DNA of 64,000 bases, from positions 99,313-163,312 of the forward strand of contig NZ_AUCK01000007.1 of assembly GCF_000429725.1 (NCBI RefSeq), written 5' to 3'. The notes below the pieces were generated by a model, which was given only the letters and a program-made list of their open reading frames with translations, did not search any database and had not been told where the DNA came from. Shown here in pieces: positions 25,187 through 32,599 of the stretch; within the stretch, counting starts at the first letter, position 1, and every line of letters begins with the position of its first letter. The translations under genes were made by a program, and so were the position numbers. This stretch comes from Alkalicoccus chagannorensis DSM 18086. Its GTDB lineage: Bacteria; Bacillota; Bacilli; Bacillales; Salisediminibacteriaceae.

Positions 25187-25360
25187 ATGTTGAACGAGAG
25201 AGCTGTTGAGATGATTCAACTCCTTCCACCATCCTATCCAGCAGAAACACACCGCTTACGGGATTATTTGATTGATGCTCTCGTGGCATCTGCTTCTACA
25301 GGAACCGTTCTTCAGGAAATTTCTGAACGAAAGCATAAAGAAGGAAGGCACGATGAATGA
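25187..25360 (+). CDS. small ORF, 57 aa, hypothetical
   Basis: A short frame starting MLNERAVEMIQLLPPSYPAE and ending ISERKHKEGRHDE, with AAGGAG immediately upstream (spacing short for ATG 25187, better for TTG 25190). Its stop overlaps the next ATG (ATGA at 25357), an arrangement typical of coupled genes. AT-rich like the following two frames. No family is recognised. It starts 28 bp past the MITE end, so it could be the remains of a gene split by the insertion. Confidence 0.4.
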   Translation: MLNERAVEMIQLLPPSYPAETHRLRDYLIDALVASASTGTVLQEISERKHKEGRHDE

Positions 25361-25545
25361 CATCATATGAAGAACGGATTTCATTCCAAGCGTCGAAACG
25401 GACAATAAACGTATTGCTTCTTCAACGAACGAGGGGAAGCCTTGAATCAGGAGTGCCGTGCTTGAGTGAAGTCACAAGCATAGATTTGGAAAAAAAGGAA
25501 ACTCTCCCTTTCCGATTACCGTCTTATAGTAAAAGAGGTGATTGA
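25357..25545 (+). CDS. small ORF, 62 aa, hypothetical
   Basis: It is translationally coupled on both sides: ATGA overlap with the 57-aa frame, and TGA directly followed by the ATG of the lipoprotein gene at 25546. The sequence MTSYEERISFQASKRTINVL... shows no motif, signal or membrane helix. Composition matches its neighbours. It may be a real small gene or a decayed one. Confidence 0.35.
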   Translation: MTSYEERISFQASKRTINVLLLQRTRGSLESGVPCLSEVTSIDLEKKETLPFRLPSYSKRGD

Positions 25546-25947
25546 ATGAGAAGACGAACATGCTGTTTTATCGTGGTAGTCCTATTATTATCGGCGTGTG
25601 ACATTCAAACGAACAACGAGGTGGAAAGTGAAGAGGAACCCCCTGGAAATCCAACAGCCGAAGAGATACTATCAAGTTCTCCAGATGCTGATATTTTTAA
25701 GGCGGGAGGTATTATTTACTCCAATGCGGAGGACATCGATTGGGTAATGGAAGAAGAGTTAACTTTAGATGAGGAAGTATTGGAAATCACCGAGCAGTCT
25801 AATCATGGGGAGGATTTTGAAAACGGCACTGCGACAGAACTTCCCGTTGGAACAAAAATATACGACCATCATGAAGGGAGAGGTCCGATTTATACTGCAG
25901 TAGTAGATGACAAAGAAATTAGATATCTTGGATTGATAGAAGGTTAG
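25546..25947 (+). CDS. putative lipoprotein, 133 aa
   Basis: A clear lipoprotein signal: RRRTC, then a hydrophobic core and the lipobox LLSAC with the lipidated Cys at about 19. The mature part is acidic, and its C-terminal half (DFENGTATELPVGTKIYDHHEGRGPIYTAVVDDKEIRYLGLIEG) looks like a small beta domain. A GAGGTG Shine-Dalgarno lies upstream, and a strong terminator follows. Function unknown. Confidence 0.75.
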   Translation: MRRRTCCFIVVVLLLSACDIQTNNEVESEEEPPGNPTAEEILSSSPDADIFKAGGIIYSNAEDIDWVMEEELTLDEEVLEITEQSNHGEDFENGTATELPVGTKIYDHHEGRGPIYTAVVDDKEIRYLGLIEG

Positions 25948-25954
25948 TATATTC

Positions 25955-25990
25955 GGAAAAGGATGCTCCTATAACTGAGCATCCTTTTCC
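25955..25990 (+). terminator. rho-independent terminator
   Basis: GGAAAAGGATGCTC pairs with GAGCATCCTTTTCC. Confidence 0.85.
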
Positions 25991-26126
25991 TGATAGTGAA
26001 AAAGAACATGCGGCTTTAACAGAGTTTTAGAGAGAGAAGCGTGGCTCGTATGATCAACAAGGTAGAAACAGCAGCGCTTCCGTTCCGAGGTTAAGGCTTT
26101 TTTTGATTTGGACGAGGGGAACCAGG

Positions 26127-26142
26127 CGTTTCACGTGAAACA
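26127..26142. promoter_or_regulatory. parS-like site (one mismatch)
   Basis: CGTTTCACGTGAAACA; only the first base departs from the consensus. It lies between convergent genes, 20 bp beyond the end of the small chemoreceptor gene. Confidence 0.85.
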
Positions 26143-26161
26143 TGCTGCATGCGGCATCTCC

Positions 26162-26980
26162 TTAGTCTCGTACCTGATCTGATAAATCCTTCAGCTGTGT
26201 CGTCAGGCCTTTCAATTCCTGTGAGATGCCGCTCAGCTGCTCCATGCGGTCGTGCTGGGAGCTGGTGAAGGTGGAAGCCTGTTCCGAGGCCTGCTGCGTC
26301 CGGTTTATTCGGTCGGCTGTCGCCTGGATCTGATCCGTGATTTTCTCTGTTGCTTCCGCTGTCGTCGTCGCAAACCGGCGGATTTCTTCAGCAACGACTT
26401 GAAATCCTCTTCCGGCATCGCCGGCGCGGGCGGCTTCGATAGAGGCATTGAACCCGAGCACCGTGGTCTGTCGGGTAAGGCCCTGCAGCATAGACGTCAT
26501 CGCCTTCATCTCCTCGAGCTGATTCACCGCTTCCCGGGCTGCCGCGGATGAGGCATCATTTGCCTCCGCGACGGACCGGGCATCTTTGTTCGCTTCCTCG
26601 GCATGGTTGGTCATCTGAGCAGCTGCTTCATCGAGGGTGCCCGCCATCTCGCGCATCTGTTCGAACCGGTCCGTCGAGACGCCCATCGTCAGGCAGCCGA
26701 CAAGATGCCCCTCTTCAAACAGAGGAATGCCCACAGCAGCATACGGAATCCCGTATACTTGTTTATCGACTTCCATCACGAGCCGGCGCTGCTTTCGAAT
26801 GACAGAGTCGTTCATCCCGCCTTCGCGGAAGGGCGTCCCGTTTTCAATATGAATATCGAGCGTCTTTCCGGGAAGATAGGAAACAAAGGTCGTTGTATCC
26901 GTGAGAGCCAGAAAACAGTCTTCCGTCTGCAGCGCCTGCATGTAAGGCAGGCTCTGCTTCAATGTATGTAAAATAGACAT
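26162..26980 (-). CDS. small soluble methyl-accepting chemotaxis-like protein
   Basis: A 272-residue protein. Residues 1-110 form a PAS/Cache-like sensor ([40 protein letters not shown]). Residues 130-272 are a shortened MCP signalling domain with [33 protein letters not shown] at the hairpin tip. No membrane helix and no HAMP. It resembles the YfmS-type soluble receptors of Bacillus. GAGGAGGAGC precedes ATG 26980. It probably couples to CheW/CheA from the cytoplasm. Confidence 0.88.
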   Translation of the reverse strand: MSILHTLKQSLPYMQALQTEDCFLALTDTTTFVSYLPGKTLDIHIENGTPFREGGMNDSVIRKQRRLVMEVDKQVYGIPYAAVGIPLFEEGHLVGCLTMGVSTDRFEQMREMAGTLDEAAAQMTNHAEEANKDARSVAEANDASSAAAREAVNQLEEMKAMTSMLQGLTRQTTVLGFNASIEAARAGDAGRGFQVVAEEIRRFATTTAEATEKITDQIQATADRINRTQQASEQASTFTSSQHDRMEQLSGISQELKGLTTQLKDLSDQVRD

Positions 26981-27001
26981 GATTGCTCCTCCTCTGAATA
27001 T

Positions 27002-27047
27002 AAAAAGAGCCCGCAGCTTCAGAAAAGGCTGAAAAACTGCTGGCTCA
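27002..27047 (-). terminator. terminator-like hairpin between two minus-strand genes
   Basis: GAGCCAGCAG pairs with CTGCGGGCTC on the minus strand, then TTTTTATA. It probably ends the gene at 27141-27623. It also lies about 20 bp before the chemoreceptor Shine-Dalgarno and so might attenuate it. Confidence 0.6.
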
Positions 27048-27140
27048 TGTAGGGACTCCGGCCGATGTATTAATTTAAGCTGATTATACCGGGAACAAAG
27101 ACACATTGCAAGCGTTATCTTTTTCCGAGTGGAACCGCGG

Positions 27141-27623
27141 TTATCGTTCCACTTTCTCGATATCGTCTTTCTCGAGCGTGTCTTCCATGTCACCTTCCAC
27201 GTCTGGAGTTTCCTCCTCGTCTTCCTCTGCTTCCCGCACTTCCGGCTTGTCAAAGATGCGCGTATCGTAGGTGCTGACCTGCTTCAGCTTATATACGAAG
27301 CCGTACTGGACATCTTCTTGAAAGGCGGAAGCGGAAATCACGTACTGCTGCTCTTCATGCAGCAGGCTGAATACGACGGGATCCTGCACCTGCACTTTGT
27401 AGACAGGGCCGTTTTCTCCGTCATCCACCGGACGGCACAGAAGCCAGCGGGCAGGGGAGTCTCCTTCCGTTTCTTCCTTTTTCTCCTCGATTACGACAGC
27501 GGTCGAATTCAGCCGTTTGAACGCATAAGACGGCGCTGGTTCGATCGAGCGGGCAAAGCGCAGCAGTTGACTGGAAGCGGCGTTCAATCCTTGAAGCACC
27601 AGTCCGACAGCAGCATATTTCAT
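27141..27623 (-). CDS. hypothetical protein, about 160 aa
   Basis: [29 protein letters not shown] opens the protein. The middle is a beta-rich part ([43 protein letters not shown]), and the tail is extremely acidic ([27 protein letters not shown]). No signal or membrane helix is certain, and no family is recognised. GAGGAGG lies upstream of ATG 27623. Divergent from the VKOR-like gene. Confidence 0.65.
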   Translation of the reverse strand: MKYAAVGLVLQGLNAASSQLLRFARSIEPAPSYAFKRLNSTAVVIEEKKEETEGDSPARWLLCRPVDDGENGPVYKVQVQDPVVFSLLHEEQQYVISASAFQEDVQYGFVYKLKQVSTYDTRIFDKPEVREAEEDEEETPDVEGDMEDTLEKDDIEKVER

Positions 27624-27861
27624 CAAAAAACCTCCTCGTCCAAGTTCCTACCACTATGTTTCCCTCTTTTTCTCTTTTTCATACCTGTATTCGTCTGTTT
27701 TCCTATAAGTTGAAACGAGGCGAAAAAAGTAGGGGTGGGGGTACGTGGGGTCCTCTCTTCTTAACGCAATCCACCGAAAGAAAAGAGAAAGACATCCTGT
27801 CGGCTGAACGGCAGCACAGAGCTTTTTCTCTCTTATATAACAAAAAGTTTATATAAGGGTG

Positions 27862-27890
27862 TTGACATACCCTATTGGGTATAATATGAT
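27862..27890 (+). promoter_or_regulatory. sigma-A-type promoter of the VKOR-like gene
   Basis: TTGACA at 27862-27867, 17-bp spacer, TATGAT at 27885-27890. The operator at 27867-27882 occupies the spacer. Confidence 0.75.
27867..27882. promoter_or_regulatory. CsoR/CstR-type operator 1
   Basis: ATACCC-TATT-GGGTAT, a perfect dyad of the form recognised by CsoR-family repressors (copper or persulfide sensors). It lies inside the promoter spacer, so binding should block transcription. Confidence 0.75.
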
Positions 27891-27898
27891 ATAGTCAA

Positions 27899-27914
27899 AT
27901 ACCCTAAGGGGTAC
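27899..27914. promoter_or_regulatory. CsoR/CstR-type operator 2
   Basis: ATACCC-TAAG-GGGTAC, a near-perfect second dyad 32 bp downstream of the first (three helical turns), just before the Shine-Dalgarno. Confidence 0.7.
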
Positions 27915-27935
27915 AAAAACAAGGAGGCATTTATC

Positions 27936-28583
27936 ATGAGTGACATGGTTCAAGAGCAAGTATCCTTTCACACAAACGTAAGAGAAAATAGGAGAGAGGA
28001 AGCCGTTTACGGTCGATCGGTTCCTGCTATTTTTGGCATCTTCACCGCAGTAGCAGCGATCGGCTGGGCCGTCAGTGTCTTCCTCACAGGCATCCACTTC
28101 TGGGTGCTGCCGCTGCCGGCCGGATTTGATGTCGCCGGCACGCCGTGGGCCGTCATGACGAGTGAGTGGGCCTACGTGATGGGCATTCCGCTTGCGATGA
28201 TGGGCGCCTTCTATTACCTCACTGTTCTGTTGTTTTCCGGTCTCTGGTTTCACACGAGACACCCGCTCGTCCTGAAGGTGCTGACCCCGATCACCGTCAT
28301 CGGTGTGCTGTCATCGGCCTTTTTCGTCTACTTGCAGCTGTTCGTGATCGGTGCGATCTGCCCGTTCTGCATGGTTTCCGCCGGTGCTACAACCATCCTG
28401 CTTCTGCTCGAGATCATTATGATCAAGAAGAGCAGCCTGCCGTCGATCAGCAGCATGCTCGGAGATATCCGCAGCATCTTTACCCGTCAGACGCTGACGT
28501 GGATGGTGCTGATGGGAGCCGCGTCGTCCGTTGTTATCCTCAGCTTCTGGCTTGCGACGGTCATCCCTGCACCAGGTACCTGA
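27936..28583 (+). CDS. VKOR-like membrane protein (vitamin K epoxide reductase family)
   Basis: A 215-residue membrane protein with about five helices. FVIGAICPFCMVSAGA carries the active-site CPFC (Cys 142 and 145), and EWAYVMGIPLAMMGAFYY is the conserved GIPLA helix. VKOR proteins pass electrons between quinone and thiol-disulfide partners such as DsbA. Here the two loop Cys residues that relay electrons are absent (the loop reads GFDVAGTPWAVMTSEW), and CPFC holds the only cysteines. AAGGAGG precedes the ATG. The double CsoR/CstR operator points to control by persulfide or copper, so a sulfur-handling role is possible. Confidence 0.82.
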   Translation: MSDMVQEQVSFHTNVRENRREEAVYGRSVPAIFGIFTAVAAIGWAVSVFLTGIHFWVLPLPAGFDVAGTPWAVMTSEWAYVMGIPLAMMGAFYYLTVLLFSGLWFHTRHPLVLKVLTPITVIGVLSSAFFVYLQLFVIGAICPFCMVSAGATTILLLLEIIMIKKSSLPSISSMLGDIRSIFTRQTLTWMVLMGAASSVVILSFWLATVIPAPGT

Positions 28584-28597
28584 TCTGCACAAAAGAA

Positions 28598-28633
28598 AAA
28601 AGGGAAGCCAGCTTTTACTGTGGCTTCCCTTTG
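28598..28633. terminator. bidirectional terminator
   Basis: AAAGGGAAGCCAG pairs with CTGTGGCTTCCCTTT between the convergent VKOR-like and TVP38 genes, inside the 3' end of the latter. Confidence 0.8.
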
Positions 28634-29325
28634 TTGCGTTCGTTCTCCATGTTGATGCCTCTTGCCGCGAGCATCCGCTTCACCAGGGCGGCGAGTGCAG
28701 CGAACGCCACGAAGGCCGCCGCCACCCAGAATAGCACCTGCAGCGAATCGTTCGCGTGCGAGCCGAAGTACGTATACATCATCGTGCCCGGCGTCTGCCC
28801 GATCATAGTACCAACCATATAGGAAAGGAACGGGATCGACGTCAGTCCGGCAGCGTAGCTCGCCACGCCATACGACGTGATCGGCACGACCCGGCTCAAA
28901 ATGACGGCATAAAACCCGTACCGGTCAAAGAAACGGTCCATCATCTGCAATGCATCGGCCGGCACGATTTTTCGAATGACGGGGTGCCCGAGCGCCTGAG
29001 CCAGGTAATAGTTGAGGGCCGCTCCAATCAGGCAGCTGGTCCAGGATAAAAGTGTTCCGAGCCAGAAGCCGTACAGCATGCCGTTCGCCATCGTGACAAG
29101 AAACGTCGGGATCGGCGCAATGACGACGGCAATCGTCATCAGCAGCGTGGAAATCACCGGCGTGGCCCAGCCGAAGCCGAGCAGATACGCCCGCACGGCT
29201 TCGGTGTCCCCACTCGAGAGCGCATGGAAAGCTTCCATCATCAAACTTCGCACCGCTGGAATCAAAAAAAGCAGCAGCACGAACAGCAGAAGGAGGAGGA
29301 GCCAGCCATAATAGCGTTTCTTCAT
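28615..29325 (-). CDS. TVP38/TMEM64 family membrane protein (DedA superfamily)
   Basis: A 236-residue integral membrane protein. It has the SNARE-associated/DedA core: PIPTFLVTMANGMLYGFWLGTLLSWTSCLIGAALNYYLAQALG (about 75-120), then FFDRYGFYAVILSRVVPITSYGVASYAAGLTSIPFLSYMVGTMIGQTPGT, with the conserved Arg in LSRVVP and Gly/Pro loop. Members of this superfamily include lipid flippases or scramblases. The start at ATG 29325 has GGGGGGAG upstream; ATG 29331 is also possible. Confidence 0.9.
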   Translation of the reverse strand: MKKRYYGWLLLLLLFVLLLFLIPAVRSLMMEAFHALSSGDTEAVRAYLLGFGWATPVISTLLMTIAVVIAPIPTFLVTMANGMLYGFWLGTLLSWTSCLIGAALNYYLAQALGHPVIRKIVPADALQMMDRFFDRYGFYAVILSRVVPITSYGVASYAAGLTSIPFLSYMVGTMIGQTPGTMMYTYFGSHANDSLQVLFWVAAAFVAFAALAALVKRMLAARGINMENERNKGKPQ

Positions 29326-29461
29326 CAACATTCTCCCCCCTCCAGCAGCAATTGCTGCTACCTTCATTGTCTCACACATAAGCAGGAAAACACGGCAGAA
29401 AGATTGCCCTCCCCCTCCTGAAGCACTTCCGTGTACATAGAGGGTGAAAGGAGGTGGGGTA

Positions 29462-29689
29462 ATGAACAACATCCTGACAACCCGCCTGGTGCTGACATTC
29501 TCAGCTGGCACCGATGAAGATGGAGGCATGATCACCCGTACGCGCTCGTTCAGCAACGTAGACATGGAGTCGCAGGAAGCGCAGCTCAATGTCGTAGCAG
29601 AAGGACTGGTGTCCCTGCAGTCGCTGCCGCTTCACGCAGCGGAAGTCAACCGGACGTATGCTTTGAATTCAGAATGGGAGGTAGTGTAA
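29462..29689 (+). CDS. DUF1659 domain-containing protein
   Basis: A 75-residue protein (NNILTTRLVLTFSAGTDEDGG... ending TYALNSEWEVV) of the DUF1659 type. AAAGGAGGTGGGG precedes ATG 29462. It is immediately followed by DUF2922 and then YvrJ, a conserved small-gene cluster of Bacillus relatives. The molecular role is unknown. Confidence 0.9.
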   Translation: MNNILTTRLVLTFSAGTDEDGGMITRTRSFSNVDMESQEAQLNVVAEGLVSLQSLPLHAAEVNRTYALNSEWEVV

Positions 29690-29690
29690 T

Positions 29691-29915
29691 ATGGCGAAAC
29701 GACTGGAACTGATGTTTGAGACAGAAGACGGCGGCTCCGCGACGATTGGACTCGATAATCCGATCGAGCCGGCAGACCCGGAGCAGATCACGCAGGTGAT
29801 GCTGGATATCATTGAAGCCGATGTCTTTCTTGCCCGTGGCAGCGGTTATACTGGCATCCGCGGAGCGCGGTTGGTGGAACGGAACGTCGAAGAGATCGAA
29901 CTCAACGAAGCATAA
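29691..29915 (+). CDS. DUF2922 domain-containing protein
   Basis: A 74-residue protein with KRLELMFETEDGGSATIGLDNP and a C-terminal GYTGIRGARLVERNVEEIEL, typical of DUF2922. It starts one base after the DUF1659 stop, so the two are translated together. Function unknown. Confidence 0.92.
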   Translation: MAKRLELMFETEDGGSATIGLDNPIEPADPEQITQVMLDIIEADVFLARGSGYTGIRGARLVERNVEEIELNEA

Positions 29916-29918
29916 ACA

Positions 29919-29960
29919 GCGAGAAAAGCAGAGGGCCGGGTCGGCTCTCTGCTTTTCGCT
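29919..29960 (+). terminator. long hairpin, likely terminator or processing site
   Basis: GCGAGAAAAGCAGAGGGCC pairs with GGCTCTCTGCTTTTCGC; there is no long T-run. It separates the DUF pair from yvrJ. Confidence 0.65.
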
Positions 29961-29999
29961 TCAGTCATTCTAAGGACGTTGTCCGGAAAAGAGGCCGTA

Positions 30000-30188
30000 A
30001 TGGACATGTGGATGCAGGTACTCAGTGAATTCGGGTTTCCCGCCGCGATCACGTTCTACCTGCTGTACAGGATCGAGAAAAAGCTGGACGTGTTAAACGC
30101 CAGCCTGCTCCACCTGCACAGCGGCAGAACTGCCGCGCACCCGGCCGCTGCACCCCCGCGAATGCAGAAACAAACCGATATCATGTAA
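30000..30188 (+). CDS. yvrJ: YvrJ family protein
   Basis: A 62-residue protein with one membrane helix: VLSEFGFPAAITFYLLYRIEKKLDVLN is the YvrJ signature. The tail is Ala/Pro-rich with several His. ATG 30000 is preceded by AAAGAGG. Third member of the DUF1659-DUF2922-YvrJ group. YvrJ-like peptides resemble small holin-like proteins, but that is only a resemblance. Confidence 0.85.
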   Translation: MDMWMQVLSEFGFPAAITFYLLYRIEKKLDVLNASLLHLHSGRTAAHPAAAPPRMQKQTDIM

Positions 30189-30194
30189 GCTAGA

Positions 30195-30225
30195 AGCCCG
30201 GGTCGGCGAAGACCCGGGCTGTTTC
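30195..30225 (+). terminator. rho-independent terminator after yvrJ
   Basis: AGCCCGGGTC pairs with GACCCGGGCT, followed by GTTTCC; the T-run is weak. Confidence 0.65.
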
Positions 30226-30236
30226 CTATGGAGGCA

Positions 30237-30425
30237 GAGGTGGCGCAATACCGTGGCCGAAGCGTCTCCTTTCGAAAAGAAAGAGGCGCAAAAGATATGC
30301 AGACCGGCTCAAAAAGTGCAAAGTGTCTCAAAAATCAGCCGAAGCGACGCGCCCGCACCGCCAGCCCGCCCGCTTCGCAGGACGAAGCGTCGAGAAAATC
30401 AGCCGGACAGACCTGCTTTTCCCCG
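30237..30425 (+). repeat. R2 phased repeat, copy A
   Basis: Boxes of the GGCNCAAA type start at 30242, 30264, 30285, 30306, 30325 and 30346, so they are 19-22 bp apart. The distal half has CGCCAGCCCGCCCGCTTCGC and an AAGCGTCGAGAAAATCAGCC block shared with copy B. Confidence 0.88.
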
Positions 30426-30462
30426 CAGCGCCTCTACTGCCTCTTCCGCCCCCCTCAACCGA

Positions 30463-30735
30463 TCACCACGCCGATAAAATCCAGGCTTCCACGACGATAT
30501 CCGCCACGCCGAGCACGACAAACAGCGAGGAAAGAATAAAAAAGAACACGGTAGTACCTTTCGTCAAGTGCCCGCTGCTCCGGCGCTTTTTCAATAGAAA
30601 ACACCCGTAAATGCCGATGACGAGCAGCGCGACACCGCTGACGAAAGGAATATGAAACGCCGGCAGCATGTTCAACAGCGTTAAGGCTGCCAGGATCATG
30701 ATTACGATCAGCAGGCTTCGTTCTATTTGGCTCAT
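30463..30735 (-). CDS. small membrane protein, 90 aa
   Basis: Three hydrophobic segments: LLIVIMILAALTLLNMLPAF, FVSGVALLVIGIYGCFLL and VFFFILSSLFVVLGVADIVVEAW. A short basic loop KKRRSSGHLTKG lies between the second and third. AAGGAG lies upstream of the ATG. Its 3' end abuts R2 copy A. No family is confidently recognised. Confidence 0.7.
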   Translation of the reverse strand: MSQIERSLLIVIMILAALTLLNMLPAFHIPFVSGVALLVIGIYGCFLLKKRRSSGHLTKGTTVFFFILSSLFVVLGVADIVVEAWILSAW

Positions 30736-30877
30736 GGGTATCGCTCCTTTCTGTTAAGGCAGGGAGCTTTCTCACGAAAATACGATGCGGAGCCCCTGGC
30801 TGGGTACGTTCAGTGTATCAGAGAGCGGGGCGGGTGTGGATGATTTTCAAGGTGTCGGCTGGCGTCTCGGTCCCTGG

Positions 30878-31072
30878 AAACGAGGTGGCGCAATACGTGA
30901 GCCGAAGCTGCCTCATTTGAAAGGAAAGAGGCGCAAAAGGAGAGAAGAGTGGCTCAAAAAGCACAAGGTGGCTCAAAAATAAGACGAAGCAACGCACCTG
31001 CACCGCCAGCCCGCCCGCTTCGCGGGACGAAGCGTCGAGAAAATCAGCCGAAGCGACCCGCTTTTCCCCTGG
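30878..31072 (+). repeat. R2 phased repeat, copy B
   Basis: Boxes at 30887, about 30910, 30930, 30951, 30970 and 30991 (19-23 bp apart). The distal half is nearly identical to copy A. It occupies most of the 30736-31236 gap; the rest holds nothing recognisable apart from the symporter promoter region. Confidence 0.88.
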
Positions 31073-31236
31073 ACCCGAACCCATCCACCTCCCAAGCCTA
31101 TGCCGCACCTGCTATTCACGAAACATTCCGACTAATCCGGATACTATTGCAATCCAGAGCGCTTCTTGGCACGATAGACGCATATGAGAGAAACATTTGT
31201 CCATGACAAAAAGACGCAGCAGGGGAGAGAGTTCAC

Positions 31237-32430
31237 ATGAAGCTGATTATCAAACTACTGATTGGGATTGCGGCCGGGATTATCGCCGGCTTGTCGGGAG
31301 TGGACTGGCTGATCCGCTCGCTTCTGACGTTCACGGATATTTTTGGAGAGTGGATCAACTTTGTGATTCCACTGATCATTCTTTTCTTTATCGGATCGGG
31401 GATTGCAAGCATCGGACGGGGTTCGTCCAAGCTTGTCGGTGCGACGGTGGGAACAGCCTACTTATCCACGATCACGGCCGGCATCATGGCCTTTTTTATT
31501 GCCATCACGATCATGCCGATGGTGACAAGCGAGCAGCAGCCGCCGGAGGAAGGAGCGGCTCCGGAAGCCTACTTCGGTTTTGAGCTGGCGCCGCTCATGG
31601 ATATTTTGACAGCGCTCGTCCTCGCGTTTATCTTCGGTATCACGATTGCCGCACTTAAACTGGACGGGCTGAAGCGCATCTTTGACGAAGGGAAAACAGT
31701 GATTGAAAAAGTGATTTACATCGCCGTCATTCCCGTGCTTCCGTTCTACATTGCCGGTATCTTCGCCGACATGGCGGCGGAAGGGACCGTGCTCGAGACG
31801 ATGCAGGTGTTCGGCATCGTGCTCGCCGTTGCGATTGCCACGCACTGGGTGTGGATTACGATCCAGTATACAGCGGCAGGGCTGGCCACAGGACAGAATC
31901 CGTTTGCGTTGATAAAAACAATGCTGCCGGCGTATGTCACGGCGCTCGGGACGATGAGTTCCGCAGCGACCATTCCCGTGACGCTTCGTCAGACGAAGCA
32001 GAACCGCGTGCGCGAGTCTGTCGCGAACTTCAGCATCCCGCTCAGCGCGACGATTCATTTATCCGGAAGTGTCATCACGATCGTCAGCTGTGCGGTCGCG
32101 GTCATGGCCGTGCTGGATGGCTACACCGTACCCGGCTTCTTCACGATGCTGCCGGTCATTCTCGCCCTCGGGGTGATCATGGTCGCCGCTCCCGGCGTGC
32201 CGGGCGGCGCGATTTTCGCCGCACTCGGTGTGCTCACGACGATGCTCGGCTTCTCCGAGGCAGCGATGGGCATGATGATCGCCCTTTACTTCGCGCAGGA
32301 CAGCTTCGGCACCGGCGCGAACGTCACCGGGGACGGCGCGATCGCCGTTCTTATGGACAAATTCGCCGACCGCGGCCTGCCGGATGACGCCGAAGCGGCG
32401 CTTGAAACCGACGAGAAACAGGCACAATAA
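31237..32430 (+). CDS. dicarboxylate/amino acid:cation symporter (DAACS family)
   Basis: A 397-residue transporter with about eight helices and two re-entrant hairpins. YVTALGTMSSAATIPVTLRQTK (about 225-245) is the Ser-rich HP1 motif. GVPGGAIFAALGVLTTMLGF (HP2) and SFGTGANVTGDGAIAVLMDKF (about 365-385) contain the substrate- and Na+-binding residues. It probably imports dicarboxylates, glutamate or a related amino acid with Na+ or H+. AGGGGAGAG precedes the ATG. It stands alone. Confidence 0.92.
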   Translation: MKLIIKLLIGIAAGIIAGLSGVDWLIRSLLTFTDIFGEWINFVIPLIILFFIGSGIASIGRGSSKLVGATVGTAYLSTITAGIMAFFIAITIMPMVTSEQQPPEEGAAPEAYFGFELAPLMDILTALVLAFIFGITIAALKLDGLKRIFDEGKTVIEKVIYIAVIPVLPFYIAGIFADMAAEGTVLETMQVFGIVLAVAIATHWVWITIQYTAAGLATGQNPFALIKTMLPAYVTALGTMSSAATIPVTLRQTKQNRVRESVANFSIPLSATIHLSGSVITIVSCAVAVMAVLDGYTVPGFFTMLPVILALGVIMVAAPGVPGGAIFAALGVLTTMLGFSEAAMGMMIALYFAQDSFGTGANVTGDGAIAVLMDKFADRGLPDDAEAALETDEKQAQ

Positions 32431-32435
32431 AGAAA

Positions 32436-32470
32436 CAGCCCTCCTGTCGACTATTTCGGCAGGGGGCTTC
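32436..32470 (+). terminator. rho-independent terminator
   Basis: GCCCTCCTGTCG pairs with CGGCAGGGGGC, followed by TTCTTGT. Confidence 0.7.
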
Positions 32471-32599
32471 TTGTATGGTGAGAATCGGCGCTCTTTACCG
32501 AGTAGTAGAAGTGTCTTCTAGCGATTCTCCGACTCATCCGAACACGCAAGTATGCTAAAATGTGTCAATAACCGCAGTGCAGGAACAGGAGGGCGTAGG

